Shown in pieces: positions 54,680 to 63,941 of a DNA stretch of 64,000 nt. The position numbers and the translations under genes were made by a program. The DNA is from Methylobacterium sp. E-005 (GTDB lineage Bacteria > Pseudomonadota > Alphaproteobacteria > Rhizobiales > Beijerinckiaceae). The stretch lies in contig NZ_JAKSYG010000153.1 in the NCBI RefSeq assembly GCF_022829725.1, forward strand, positions 1 through 64,000, given 5' to 3'. The notes under the pieces are model-generated. The model was not told where the DNA came from, did not search any database, and worked only from the letters and a program-made list of their open reading frames with translations. Position 1 is the first letter of the stretch, and each line of letters opens with the position of its first letter.

Positions 54680-55522
54680 ATGCGCCGCACGATCCGCACC
54701 CTTCTGACCACCGGGGCGATGGCCGCGCTCGCGGCGTTGTCGACCGTCGCGCTGCCCGGCCGGGCCACGGCCGCCGACGGCGTCGACGCGATCAAGACGC
54801 GCGGGACGCTGATCGTCGGCGTGAAGGCGGATTACAAGCCGTTCGGCTTCCGCGACCCGAGCGGGGCGATCATCGGCCTCGAGCCCGACCTCGCCGCCGA
54901 CCTCGCCAAGCGGCTGGGCGTGAAGCTCGAACTCGTGCCGGTCGTCTCGGCCAACCGGATCGAGTTCCTGCAGCAGGGCAAGGTCGATCTGCTGATCGCC
55001 ACCCTGTCGGACAAGCCGGAGCGCCGCCGCGTCGTGCAGGCGATCGACCCGAACTACTATTCCGACTTCGTGAACGTCCTGCTGCCGAAGTCGTCCGGCA
55101 TCACCGACTGGGCGCAGCTCAAGGGCAAGCCGCTCTGCGCCACCTCGGGGGCGTGGTACAACAAGGACGTCGCGCGGACCTACGGGGCGGAGATCGTCGC
55201 CTTCGACGGGTCCGAGAAGCCGCTCTTCGCGCTCAAGCAGGGCAACTGCATCGGCTACGTCTACGACCAGAGCATGCTGCAGGGTAAGCTGCTCGACGAC
55301 GACTGGAAGGCCAACTACGCGCTGCCGCTCAAGGGCATCCTCGACGCCCCGTGGATGATGGCGGTGGCGCAGGGCAACGCCACGCTCCAGGCCGCGGTCG
55401 AGGACGCCACCAAGGACTGGATGAAGACCGGCTTCATCGTCAACGAGGAGACAAAGTGGGGCATCGAGCCGACCGCTTACTCGAAGGCGATGCACGAGAA
55501 GTACAAGAACGCGACCAACTGA
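54680..55522 (+). CDS. Polar amino-acid ABC transporter substrate-binding protein
   Basis: A 280-residue periplasmic SBP family 3 protein. ATG 54680 with AGGAAA 7-12 bases upstream gives a signal peptide ending near ATAADG. Family pattern: GTLIVGVKADYKPFGFRDPSGAIIGLEPDLAADLAKRLG and VDLLIATLSDKPERRRVVQAIDPNYY. Binds polar amino acids or opines by family. It begins the operon with two permeases and an ATPase downstream of the oxidase, which suggests N-methylated amino acids as possible substrates. Confidence 0.9.
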   Translation: MRRTIRTLLTTGAMAALAALSTVALPGRATAADGVDAIKTRGTLIVGVKADYKPFGFRDPSGAIIGLEPDLAADLAKRLGVKLELVPVVSANRIEFLQQGKVDLLIATLSDKPERRRVVQAIDPNYYSDFVNVLLPKSSGITDWAQLKGKPLCATSGAWYNKDVARTYGAEIVAFDGSEKPLFALKQGNCIGYVYDQSMLQGKLLDDDWKANYALPLKGILDAPWMMAVAQGNATLQAAVEDATKDWMKTGFIVNEETKWGIEPTAYSKAMHEKYKNATN

Positions 55523-55559
55523 TGCCCGCCCGCACGATGAAGCCGGGCGTTCGCCCGCG

Positions 55560-56309
55560 ATGATCGCCACGATCCAGGCGTGGTTCCAGCAGCTCTACGA
55601 GACTACGGGCTTCAACTTCACGGTCTTCTACGATCCCTACGACTGGGACCGCTACGTGGCCGGCCTGCGGATGACGCTGCTCCTCGGGATCAGCACGATC
55701 CTGTTGAGCCTCGTCATCGGCGCCGTCGGGGCGCTCCTGCAGAGCGGGCCGTCGCGCCTCCTGCGGGCGCTGGTCAACGGCTTCGTGGTGGTGTTCCGCA
55801 ACACGCCGCCGCTCGTGCAGATCTTCTTCTTCTATTTCGGCCTCGGGACGCTGCTCCCGGATATCCGCTCGGCGGACGGCCTGCGCGTGCCGATCCTCAC
55901 CAACGTCCAGTGGGCGATCATCGCGCTGTCGCTGTTCGCGGGCGCGTTCAACGTCGAGATCTTCCGCTCCGGCATCGAGGCGGTGCCTAGGACCACGGTC
56001 GAGGCCGCCGAGGCCCTGGGCTACACCCGCTTCAAGGCCTACCGCCACATCGTTCTGCCGCTGGCCCTGCGGGTCTGCCTGCCGGCCCTGAACAACAACC
56101 TGATCAACCTCCTGAAGACCACGACGCTGGCCTACGCCATCGCGGTTCCGGAGACCCTGTACGCGGTCAAGCAGATCTGGTCCGAGTCGCAGAACGTCCT
56201 GGAGATGATGCTGGTGCTGCTCGCGACCTATGCGGTCCTGGTCGGCCTGCTCGTCTGGATCATGCACCGCTGGGAACGCGCCCTGCGCATCCCGGGATAC
56301 GGCCGATGA
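55560..56309 (+). CDS. Polar amino-acid ABC transporter permease 1
   Basis: A 249-residue HisM/GlnP-type membrane permease with five helices. Core motifs: YVAGLRMTLLLGISTILLSLVIG, VVFRNTPPLVQIFFFYFGLG, and the EAA loop EAVPRTTVEAAEALGYTRFKAYRHIVLP. Ends by overlapping permease 2 by four bases. Forms the channel with permease 2. Confidence 0.92.
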   Translation: MIATIQAWFQQLYETTGFNFTVFYDPYDWDRYVAGLRMTLLLGISTILLSLVIGAVGALLQSGPSRLLRALVNGFVVVFRNTPPLVQIFFFYFGLGTLLPDIRSADGLRVPILTNVQWAIIALSLFAGAFNVEIFRSGIEAVPRTTVEAAEALGYTRFKAYRHIVLPLALRVCLPALNNNLINLLKTTTLAYAIAVPETLYAVKQIWSESQNVLEMMLVLLATYAVLVGLLVWIMHRWERALRIPGYGR

Positions 56310-57151
56310 GTGCCCTGGATCCGAACCGCCCGAGCGATCTCCCGGTCCTCCTGCCCTTCACGCTCCCGAAGGACCGCCCGGCGGCGCGCCTGCGCCCGGC
56401 CCATCTCTGGATGCTCACCGCGTTCGCCCTCGTCGCCCTCCCGGCCTGGGCGCAGGGCGGGGCCGCGGCGCTGTCGCCGCTGGAGGTCGTGATCAAGTGG
56501 GCGCCCCTCCTGCTGACAGGCTTCGCCTTCAACGTCGCGATCTCGTTGATGGCGATGGCGATCGGCACCGTGGCGGGCATCGGGCTCGGGCTGGCCATGC
56601 TGGCGGAGGGGCGGATCCTGCCCCGCCTCGCGTGGTGCGTCACGCAGGTCTTCCGCAACGTGCCCTGGCTGGTGCTGCTGTTCTTCGTGATGTTCCTGGT
56701 ACCGTTCCAGGTCACCGTGTTCGGCCTCCGCGTGCCGCTGCCCGACTGGGTGAAGGCGACCTTCGGCTTCAGCCTGCCGGTCATGGCCAACGTCGCCGAG
56801 ATCGTCCGGGGCGCGGTGCGCTCGGTGCCCAACACCCAGTGGGAGGCCGCCGAGTCGCTGGCCTTCACCCGGCGGCAGACGCTCTGGCGCATCATCCTGC
56901 CCCAATGTGCGAAGCGCATGCTGCCGCCCTGGATGAACGTCTACGCGCTCATCGCGATGGCGACCGTGCAGGCCTCCATCGTCGGCGTCACCGAGATGCT
57001 GACGCTGACCGCGCAGGTCCACGCCGCCGAGGGCGGCCGCCCCGAGCTGTTCGCACCGCTCTACGGCTTCGCGCTGCTGTGCTTCTTCCTCTACTGCTAC
57101 CCGATCGACCGGTTCACCGCCGCCCTGGAACGCCGCTTCGAGACCCGCTGA
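56306..57151 (+). CDS. Polar amino-acid ABC transporter permease 2
   Basis: A 281-residue HisQ/GlnP-type permease with an N-terminal extension of about 30 residues. Core motifs are FNVAISLMAMAIGTVAGIGLG, FRNVPWLVLLFFVMF and the EAA loop AVRSVPNTQWEAAESLAFTRRQTLWRIILPQ. Overlaps the previous permease by four bases and is followed by the ATPase gene after four bases. Confidence 0.92.
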   Translation: MSALDPNRPSDLPVLLPFTLPKDRPAARLRPAHLWMLTAFALVALPAWAQGGAAALSPLEVVIKWAPLLLTGFAFNVAISLMAMAIGTVAGIGLGLAMLAEGRILPRLAWCVTQVFRNVPWLVLLFFVMFLVPFQVTVFGLRVPLPDWVKATFGFSLPVMANVAEIVRGAVRSVPNTQWEAAESLAFTRRQTLWRIILPQCAKRMLPPWMNVYALIAMATVQASIVGVTEMLTLTAQVHAAEGGRPELFAPLYGFALLCFFLYCYPIDRFTAALERRFETR

Positions 57152-57155
57152 GCCC

Positions 57156-57935
<780 letters not shown>

Positions 57936-58102
57936 CGCTCCTGTCGTGGCGAGCCCGGCGGCGCGGTCTCGATGCCGAACGTCCGCCTGAGCGGAGCGTT
58001 CGTGCCTCATCTGCCAATTTCCTGCACGGCGGAGAGACCGCCGGTCGCGTATGACTCAGAGGTATGTGATATAGTTCATGATATTTCGGATCGCGTGTTT
58101 GG

Positions 58103-58108
58103 TATAAT
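58103..58108 (+). promoter_or_regulatory. Candidate -10 element (TATAAT) before the 82-residue gene
   Basis: A perfect TATAAT at 58103-58108 stands in an AT-rich patch about 60 bases before the small-protein gene at 58169. No strong -35 box is seen 17 bases upstream; TTCATG at 58075-58080 is the nearest candidate. Inferred promoter for the coupled two-gene unit that follows. Confidence 0.4.
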
Positions 58109-58168
58109 ATATTTCCTGCACGCGTCCCCGCCGGGGCGTCGAAACCGCGGGACGCGAGGAGGCGCCCC

Positions 58169-58417
58169 ATGCCGGAGAAGTCCACCGAACGGTCCGCTTC
58201 GTCTCCCACCCGAGAGCGCATGATCAGACGCATCGCCGACGCCCTCGGTCGGCCGGAGGCGGTGTTCCGCGATCAGGGCGGTCCGGCATGCGGTTCCGCC
58301 GATCAGGGGGAGCTGTTGTGGATCTGGAACAGCCTGACGGACCATGCCGATCGTCAAAGAATCTTGATCTATGCGCGCGCCGTTGCCGCGGAACGTTCCG
58401 GCATGGTCCGGCCATGA
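58169..58417 (+). CDS. Small hypothetical protein, translated with a PAS protein
   Basis: An 82-residue soluble protein (MPEKSTERSASSPTRERMIR). GAGGAGG lies about 9-15 bases before the ATG, so the start is well supported. The end (ELLWIWNSLTDHADRQRILIYARAVAAE) looks like a conserved helical segment. Its stop overlaps the start of the PAS gene by four bases. Possible partner of that protein. Function unknown. Confidence 0.65.
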   Translation: MPEKSTERSASSPTRERMIRRIADALGRPEAVFRDQGGPACGSADQGELLWIWNSLTDHADRQRILIYARAVAAERSGMVRP

Positions 58418-58968
58418 TCTTCGTCACGAACGCGCAGGGGCGGGCGACCTTCGTCAGTCCGGAATGGACCGATTACACCGGTCAGTCCCTGGAAGAGGCC
58501 GTGGGTTTCGGCTGGGCCCGGGTCGTGCATCCGGACGACCGTGACGTGGCCCGCAGGACCGTCGAGGCCGCCATCCAGGCGCAGAGCGCCTTCAACCTGC
58601 GCTATCGGATGCTCGCACCCGATGGCCGCGCCATGTGGGTCGCCGCCGGTGCGGTTCCGTCGTTCGGTCCACCGGAACAGACCTTTCTGGGCTTTCTCGG
58701 GTCGATCACGCAGGTCATCGACGATCCGGCCGCGGGCCTGCAGGCCTACGGTTCGCTGGGAAGCTTCGTGCCGCCCCCGCCGCATTCGGCGACGCCACCG
58801 AGTTCCATGCTGGAGGCGATGGCGGATCATCTGCTCATGGCCCACGCCCTCATCGAGCCCGCGGCCGCGGCGCGTTTGCGTCCGCTCGTCGAACGCGTGT
58901 TGCACGAGGTCGGAATCGAACTCGCGCGCGCCGAGCAGTCCGGCGAGGCGCGGGCCGCCATGCACTGA
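58414..58968 (+). CDS. PAS-domain protein
   Basis: A 184-residue protein with one PAS domain. Residues 1-100 match PAS_3: FVTNAQGRATFVSPEWTDYTGQSLEEAVGFGWARVVHPDDRDVARRTVEAAIQ, then FNLRYRMLAPDGRAMWVAAGAVP and FLGFLGSITQV. The C-terminal region has no kinase or other output domain, only helix (MLEAMADHLLMAHALIEPAAAARLRPLVERVLHEVG). It may sense a small molecule or redox and act on another protein. The start is the ATG that overlaps the preceding stop. Confidence 0.8.
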   Translation: MIFVTNAQGRATFVSPEWTDYTGQSLEEAVGFGWARVVHPDDRDVARRTVEAAIQAQSAFNLRYRMLAPDGRAMWVAAGAVPSFGPPEQTFLGFLGSITQVIDDPAAGLQAYGSLGSFVPPPPHSATPPSSMLEAMADHLLMAHALIEPAAAARLRPLVERVLHEVGIELARAEQSGEARAAMH

Positions 58969-59496
58969 CGCGGTGGACCGCGTCGACACGACGGCCTCGA
59001 CCGGCGACGATTGCGCCGAACCGGCGTCCGCTCCGACGGAGGGTGCGCGAGCGCCGTTCGATCGGGGAGCCGGGCGAGCGCGCCGGTTCCCTGCCCGTCA
59101 CCGGGTTTCGATACAGAGGCGGAGACGTGCCGGATCCGGCCGTGGCCGGACCGCAACCAGCGGCGCATGGCGCACCGCACGTGCACGCCCCGGAGCGGGC
59201 CCGGGACGAGCGGGCCCGCGCTTCGGCAATGGAGCGGTGTAGACCCCCGCCCGAAACGCCACGCCGGCGAAGACTGCGCCGGCAAGGACGGCGTGGTTGG
59301 TCATCGCGGCCAGAAACGGCCGGGGCGGGACCGGGCACCGGTCAAGGGGACGCTCCGCGGCGTGCTCAGCGGATATGGTGGAGTTCGGCCTCAAGGTGCC
59401 GAGAGCCCGACACGGTCGGCGCCGCACCTCTCGCCGTCGAGGGCTACCGGATGTGAGCCCGGCACCTATGTCGCTGACAAAGGAGCCGTCCAAACC
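58969..59496. other. Intergenic stretch without recognisable gene
   Basis: About 528 GC-rich bases separate the PAS gene from the YqaE-type gene. Several overlapping open frames occur but show Arg/Pro-rich antisense-type composition. I see no RNA gene or repeat. Confidence 0.4.
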
Positions 59497-59658
59497 ATGA
59501 TCATGATCATCATCTGCTTCCTGGCGCCGTGGCTTGCCATGTTCCTGCGCGGCAAGGTGCTTCAGGGCATTCTCTGCATCCTCCTCCACCTGACGATCAT
59601 CGGCTGGATTCCGGCGACGATCTGGGCGCTCGTCGTCACGCGGCGCGAGACGGCCTAA
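59497..59658 (+). CDS. YqaE/Pmp3-family membrane protein
   Basis: This 53-residue two-helix membrane protein is in the PMP3/YqaE (UPF0057) family of stress-linked membrane peptides. ATG 59497 with AAAGGAG about 12 bases upstream; sequence MIMIIICFLAPWLAMFLRGK, then VLQGILCILLHLTIIGWIPATIWALVV. The family motif FLxPxxxxFLxxG and IGWIPAxIWAL are clear. Related proteins affect membrane potential under salt or cold stress; function here is by family. Confidence 0.88.
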   Translation: MIMIIICFLAPWLAMFLRGKVLQGILCILLHLTIIGWIPATIWALVVTRRETA

Positions 59659-59720
59659 AGCGTCTCCGCCGACGCCGGCACCGGTTCGGCGGCCCAGGGC
59701 GCGTCAAAGCGATCGAGGAC

Positions 59721-59757
59721 GGAGAGCCGGGCGCGATGTGATCGCGTCCGGCTCTCC
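59721..59757 (+). terminator. Terminator-like hairpin after the YqaE-type gene
   Basis: GGAGAGCCGG plus CGCGAT pair with ATCGCG plus CCGGCTCTCC around a GTG loop and a single mismatch: a 17-base stem that begins 62 bases after the stop. There is no T-run, so termination may be inefficient or Rho-assisted, or the hairpin may protect the mRNA. Confidence 0.55.
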
Positions 59758-59985
59758 GCGTCGGGCGCGGCGGGGGAGACGGCGCCTCTTCAAGGCCGAC
59801 GGGTCCTATGACAGTTCAGGCCCGTCCGGCATGGCCGATCTTCAATTGGTCAATTGGATCGTGAGCGATGTTTTCTCTATTATTGCATTAGCACTTCATT
59901 GATAAACCGAGATGAGTATTGCTTAGTGTAAGGGTATCTTAAGATCCGCTCACGTATTTAAAATTCGAATGCGTGGAAAGCGGCG

Positions 59986-60150
59986 ATGAAAAAAGAAATC
60001 TTCCGTCTGATCGCAGAAGAAAATGGCGCGACGGCTATTGAGTATGGGATGATCGCTGCCTTGATAGCGGTCGCCATCATAGGGTCGTTGCAACTCGTCG
60101 GCACCTCGCTGAGCGCGAAGTTTACTGCGATCGCCGGCAATCTGAATTGA
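59986..60150 (+). CDS. Flp/Fap pilin component
   Basis: A 54-residue type IVb pilin. A basic start (MKKEIFRLIAEENG) is followed by the Flp hydrophobic core with the diagnostic Glu-Tyr pair (GATAIEYGMIAALIAVAII, Glu19-Tyr20); cleavage by the prepilin peptidase is expected after Gly14. It forms Flp pili with the Tad machinery, which is not in this window, so it is an isolated pilin gene. The upstream 150 bases are AT-rich (CAATTGG repeated at 59842 and 59849 approx.). CtrA control of flp/pil genes is known in relatives. Confidence 0.92.
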   Translation: MKKEIFRLIAEENGATAIEYGMIAALIAVAIIGSLQLVGTSLSAKFTAIAGNLN

Positions 60151-60537
60151 TCGCTCTCTGTTGAGCCGTCGGTGCCGCGCGGTCCTGGATTGGGAGCCGT
60201 GGTCCATAACCTCGTTTGGACGTCGGCGAGATGCGGCGGCGATCAGCAGCCTGACGCGGTTCCACGCAGGCTCTCCGCCTGGGGCGCGGGTCGGGCAGGG
60301 ACCGCCCGGCGATTCATCGCCTCGAACCTCTCCCCGCGATCCGGCGTCTTTTTGAGCGGTCGCGAAGCGATCCGGTCGGCGTCCCATCGACCGCCGTCGC
60401 ACTGGCCCTGGGTCGCTTCGCTGCGCGCGATGACGGAGCGCGCTTCGGCCAGGGTCCCGTCCAAGATCCTTAAAACGCTGAGTCTCGGACCTCAGGAAAC
60501 CCGGATCCGAGAATGCGGCTCGCTGTCGGACAGGGTC
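60151..60537. other. Intergenic region after the Flp pilin gene
   Basis: A 387-base stretch with no supported gene. Part of it (around 60410-60450, CTTCGCTGCGCGCGATGACGG) resembles a degenerate intergenic repeat of the type common in rhizobial genomes. No terminator with T-run found. Confidence 0.4.
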
Positions 60538-60789
60538 TCAGCGGGGGCTGACCGGCGCCGGCCCCCGGGAAAGGGCCGCGACCGAGATCATGAAGGGGCA
60601 ATCCGGCTCCATCGTTACGACGCTGGACACGGATCGCGTCGGGATGTTGGAGCCTCGGCCGCGGGACCGGCGGCCAAGGCGCTGGACTGCAACCCGAAGC
60701 GTCTCCTCGTATGAGGCTTCGCCCGTATCGCCCGCGGGCATGTCGGCACATAATTTGGCGAAGGCGGCGCGCAGATCGGGTTCAGGCAT
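60538..60789 (-). CDS. Small hypothetical protein
   Basis: An 83-residue frame (MPEPDLRAAFAKLCADMPAG) whose first 40 residues read as a normal helical protein; the second half (SNIPTRSVSSVVTMEPDCPFM) is less convincing. A CtrA-like box lies about 43 bases upstream of the start, supporting a real promoter on this side. No family recognised. Confidence 0.45.
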   Translation of the reverse strand: MPEPDLRAAFAKLCADMPAGDTGEASYEETLRVAVQRLGRRSRGRGSNIPTRSVSSVVTMEPDCPFMISVAALSRGPAPVSPR

Positions 60790-60831
60790 GAGGCATCCCC
60801 TAGGGCTTGGGGCCAGGGGACAGCGGCAAGG

Positions 60832-60846
60832 TTAACGGAGCGTTAA
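60832..60846. promoter_or_regulatory. Candidate CtrA-binding box (TTAA-N7-TTAA)
   Basis: TTAACG, GAG, CGTTAA is a perfect inverted repeat that also exactly fits TTAA-N7-TTAA, the CtrA consensus. It is located between the 83-residue gene (43 bases upstream of its start, minus strand) and the small membrane protein at 60999. Either or both could be the target; the Flp pilin is nearby. Confidence 0.5.
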
Positions 60847-60998
60847 GGCGCCTCTGATCGTGCGCCGGCGCGCCTTCCGGGTGCGGACGCCCAATCTGCG
60901 ATCGGTCCCGAAGGGGTTTTTCTTAACGGTGCGTCCGCATCCTCCGCGGCACATTCCCGTCGTCGTGGGCGTCCACCGGGCGCCGGAGCACCCGCCGC

Positions 60999-61157
60999 AT
61001 GACCTTGCTCAGCGTCATCTGCTTGTTCTCGGGGGCGACGCTGGCCGGCATGGCCCCGCGGCGCGCGATGCAGCAGGCGACGCTCGAAGGCGCCGGGGGA
61101 GGCCTGATCGTGCTCGGCCTCGTCATCCTCGGCGCCGGCCTGCCCCTGTTCCGATAG
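60999..61157 (+). CDS. Small two-helix membrane protein
   Basis: A 52-residue protein, MTLLSVICLFSGATLAGMAP, then a basic loop and GGGLIVLGLVILGAGLPLF. Two hydrophobic helices with a short positively charged loop suggest an inner-membrane peptide. Composition and topology support a real gene; the ribosome site (GGAGC at 60985-60989) is modest. No family recognised. Confidence 0.5.
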   Translation: MTLLSVICLFSGATLAGMAPRRAMQQATLEGAGGGLIVLGLVILGAGLPLFR

Positions 61158-61198
61158 CGACCTCGATCCGGACCTGCGCGTCCCGCCCGGATGCCGGC

Positions 61199-61516
61199 TC
61201 AGCTGAAACGCTCGTCCGTGCCGATCCGGATGGTCGCCACATCCGCGTGAACATCGTCCAGCGCGCAACGGATGCGCTCCAGGGCGGCGGACACCAGCGC
61301 GGCGGCTTGCGGATCGGCGGCTTGCGGATCGGCAGGGACGCGCGTCGAGAGGTCGAAGCCGTCGCGCAGATAGGGCATCATCTGTCCGTGCAGCGCCGTG
61401 TAGGCGCCGGGATTGGACAGTTCGTAGATGACCGCGAGAGCGTGATAGGCCCCAATCAGGATTTCCAGCGCGACATCTGCACTGCGTGCGGCCCGCTCAC
61501 ATTCGTCGCTGCCCAT
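61199..61516 (-). CDS. Small hypothetical protein, paralogue of the gene at 61635
   Basis: A 105-residue soluble helical protein. Its core (ADVALEILIGAYHALAVIYELSNPGAYTALHGQMMPYL) aligns with the core of the neighbouring protein (ADLALDMVGRAYLALALLYETAHPGEFDDAQRKIRAFV), spacing included: A-D-x-A-L, AY-x-ALA, YE, HPG/NPG. The C-terminus has a Gln/Ala repeat (ADPQAADPQAAALVSAALERI). Family unknown to me. Possible small regulatory or storage protein. 118 bases separate the pair. Confidence 0.7.
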   Translation of the reverse strand: MGSDECERAARSADVALEILIGAYHALAVIYELSNPGAYTALHGQMMPYLRDGFDLSTRVPADPQAADPQAAALVSAALERIRCALDDVHADVATIRIGTDERFS

Positions 61517-61542
61517 ATCGCGCTTGTTGTTTTATCGCTGTC

Positions 61543-61574
61543 CAGTCTTCCGGTAACATGCTCGGTTAAGACTG
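61543..61574. promoter_or_regulatory. Inverted repeat between the two paralogous genes
   Basis: CAGTCTT at 61543-61549 pairs with AAGACTG at 61568-61574 around an 18-base loop. It is 27-58 bases upstream of the downstream paralogue's start and 60 bases beyond the stop of the upstream one, so it may be a weak terminator or an operator for the downstream gene. Confidence 0.35.
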
Positions 61575-61634
61575 TCGACATTTTAGGCTATTGTATTCGC
61601 TGCGCTTTACAGGACGGGAAATTTTAGAGTCGGA

Positions 61635-62036
61635 TTATGGCTCGACTGCAACACCTGCCGAATTTGGTGTCTGGCATCGCGTCGTCATCTGGCTGCGGGC
61701 ATGTCGACTCGGCCGAATCATCGTGGCGATCCGGGTTTCCGCCTCGGCCAGGACGCTGTTGACAAGGTGAGTTGCCCCTTCGACCGTTCCCTCCACCAGA
61801 GCTCCGCTCCGGCTCGTCTCCTCGACGATGCGGAAATTGTCCTCGACGAATGCGCGGATCTTGCGCTGAGCATCGTCGAACTCGCCCGGATGGGCGGTTT
61901 CATACAGAAGTGCCAGGGCCAAGTAAGCGCGGCCGACCATATCGAGTGCCAGATCCGCGCTCGTCTCGGAACGCACGGTGTCGATCGGGGTCACGGCGGG
62001 TGAATCCCTGTCAAGTACATCTGCGCAGGCTAGCAT
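61635..62036 (-). CDS. Small hypothetical protein, paralogue of the gene at 61199
   Basis: A 133-residue protein (MLACADVLDRDSPAVTPIDT) with the conserved helical pair DLALDMVGRAYLALALLYETAHPGEFDD and KIRAFVEDNFRIVEETSRSG shared with the adjacent gene, and a longer C-terminal helix (LVNSVLAEAETRIATMI). Both are on the minus strand, apparently a tandem duplication that has diverged. No known family recognised. Confidence 0.7.
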   Translation of the reverse strand: MLACADVLDRDSPAVTPIDTVRSETSADLALDMVGRAYLALALLYETAHPGEFDDAQRKIRAFVEDNFRIVEETSRSGALVEGTVEGATHLVNSVLAEAETRIATMIRPSRHARSQMTTRCQTPNSAGVAVEP

Positions 62037-62400
62037 AACTTACACCGGTTGCAATCGATCAAGTTGTTCCGCGACCGGTTTTCCTGAGACATCTTGAGCC
62101 AGGCGGGCGGGCTCTGATTCCGCCAAGTTGTTCCCCGCCGCAGCACCTGGGCGGATGATGAGCCGGCTGCGGGCCCGTCGTAGCGGGGGCCGTGCCCGGG
62201 TGCGATAGTGGCTTTCGGGGCGTAGCGTCCGAGACGTTGTCGCCCCGGTCAGAATCCGTACGCTTTCGCCTCGCCGTGACTGGATCCGGCCCCGTGGCGG
62301 TGGTCTCGCGCGGCCAAGCCGACTATCGACACGCGCAAGGGAGCCGGCCCGCCCGGCCCGCAGGACCCGGCCGCGCCGGACGCTCAGGAGATTCAGGATC

Positions 62401-63933
62401 GTGCCCGCCAGTACCCCGCGCCCCGTGATGCTCGTGATCCTCGACGGCTGGGGCCTCCGGGAGGAGCGCGCCGACAACGCCGTCCTCCAGGCCCGGACGC
62501 CCGTCTTCGACGGGCTGATGCGGGAGCGGCCCCGGGCGCGGCTGCGGACCTTCGGCGCCGATGTCGGCCTGCCCGAGGGGCAGATGGGCAATTCAGAGGT
62601 CGGGCACCTCAATATCGGCGCGGGTCGCGTCGTCATGCAGGATCTGCCCCGGATCGACGCCGCGATCGCGGACGGTTCGCTGGCCGCGAACCCGGCGCTG
62701 CTCCGGTTCATCGAGGCCCTGCGGGCGTCGGGCGGCACCTGCCACCTCATGGGCCTGCTGTCGCCGGGGGGCGTCCACGCCCATCAGGACCACGCGGTGG
62801 CGCTGGCGCGCGTTCTGGTCGAGGCCGGCATCCCGGTCCGGCTCCACGGCTTCACCGACGGGCGCGACATGCCGCCCCGCTCCGCCGCCACCTGCGTGGC
62901 CGCCGTGGAGAAGGCGCTGCCGGAGGGCGCGCGCCTTGCCACCCTGTGCGGGCGCTATTTCGGGATGGACCGGGACCGCCGCTGGGAGCGCGTCCGGATC
63001 GCCTACGAGGCCCTGACCGAGGGGCGCGGCACCCGCTTCGACCGGGCCGCGCAGGCGGTGGCGGCCTCCTACGCGGCGGACGTCTCGGACGAGTTCATGA
63101 CGCCGGCCATCCTCGGCGACTATGCCGGGATGCGCGACGGCGACGGCCTGCTGAGCTTCAACTTCCGCGCGGACCGGACCCGGCAGATCCTGGAGGCGCT
63201 CCTCGATCCGGCGTTTTCCGGGTTCTCCCGCCCGCGCACGATCCGCTACGCCGCGGCGCTCGGCATCGTCCAGTACAGCGTCGAGATCGACGCCTTCGCC
63301 GACACCCTGTTCGGAACCCTCGACCTGCCGAACGGGCTCGGCGAGACCGTGGCGCGGGCCGGACGTGCGCAACTGCGCATGGCCGAGACCGAGAAGTATC
63401 CCCACGTCACCTATTTCATGAATGGCGGCCGCGAGGCGCCGTTCGAGGGTCAGGACGCCATTCTCGTGCCCTCGCCGAGGGTCGCGACCTACGATCTCCA
63501 GCCGGAGATGTCGGCGCCGGAACTCACCGACCGCGCCGTCGCGGCGATCGGCTCGGGGCGCTACGACCTGATCATCCTGAACTTCGCCAACCCCGACATG
63601 GTCGGCCATACCGGCAGCCTCGCCGCGGCCGTGACCGCGGTGGAGACCGTCGATGCCTGCCTCGGCCGCGTGGTCGAGGCGGTGACGGCGCAGGGCGGGG
63701 CGCTGCTGGTCACCGCCGACCACGGCAATTGCGAGACGATGCGCGACCCGGAGACCGGCGAGCCCCACACGGCGCACACGCTCAACCCGGTCCCGGTGGC
63801 GCTGGTCGGCGTCGAGGGGGTGTCGCTGGCCGACGGCCGGCTTGCCGACGTGGCGCCGACGCTCCTCGACCTGATGGGCCTCGACCAGCCGGCCGAGATG
63901 ACCGGCACGTCCCTGATCCGCCGGGCGGGCTGA
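62401..63933 (+). CDS. gpmI: 2,3-bisphosphoglycerate-independent phosphoglycerate mutase
   Basis: A 510-residue cytoplasmic glycolytic/gluconeogenic enzyme that interconverts 3- and 2-phosphoglycerate with manganese ions. GTG start at 62401 with AGGAG about 12 bases upstream. Asp15 in LVILDGWG and the phospho-serine Ser65 in QMGNSEVGHLNIGAGR are in place. Further conserved segments are MGLLSPGGVHAHQDHA, GRYFGMDRDRRWER, FNFRADRTRQ, NFANPDMVGHTG and VTADHGNCETM with the metal-binding Asp/His. Normal length, no disruption. It is a core gene, supporting a chromosomal setting. The C-terminus ends just before the hairpin at 63942. Confidence 0.97.
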   Translation: MPASTPRPVMLVILDGWGLREERADNAVLQARTPVFDGLMRERPRARLRTFGADVGLPEGQMGNSEVGHLNIGAGRVVMQDLPRIDAAIADGSLAANPALLRFIEALRASGGTCHLMGLLSPGGVHAHQDHAVALARVLVEAGIPVRLHGFTDGRDMPPRSAATCVAAVEKALPEGARLATLCGRYFGMDRDRRWERVRIAYEALTEGRGTRFDRAAQAVAASYAADVSDEFMTPAILGDYAGMRDGDGLLSFNFRADRTRQILEALLDPAFSGFSRPRTIRYAAALGIVQYSVEIDAFADTLFGTLDLPNGLGETVARAGRAQLRMAETEKYPHVTYFMNGGREAPFEGQDAILVPSPRVATYDLQPEMSAPELTDRAVAAIGSGRYDLIILNFANPDMVGHTGSLAAAVTAVETVDACLGRVVEAVTAQGGALLVTADHGNCETMRDPETGEPHTAHTLNPVPVALVGVEGVSLADGRLADVAPTLLDLMGLDQPAEMTGTSLIRRAG

Positions 63934-63941
63934 TGGTCCGG

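Noticed and set aside
59098..59589. Minus-strand 163-residue frame opposite the YqaE-type gene
   Set aside because: Composition is antisense-like, and the plus-strand YqaE motif and ribosome site are convincing.
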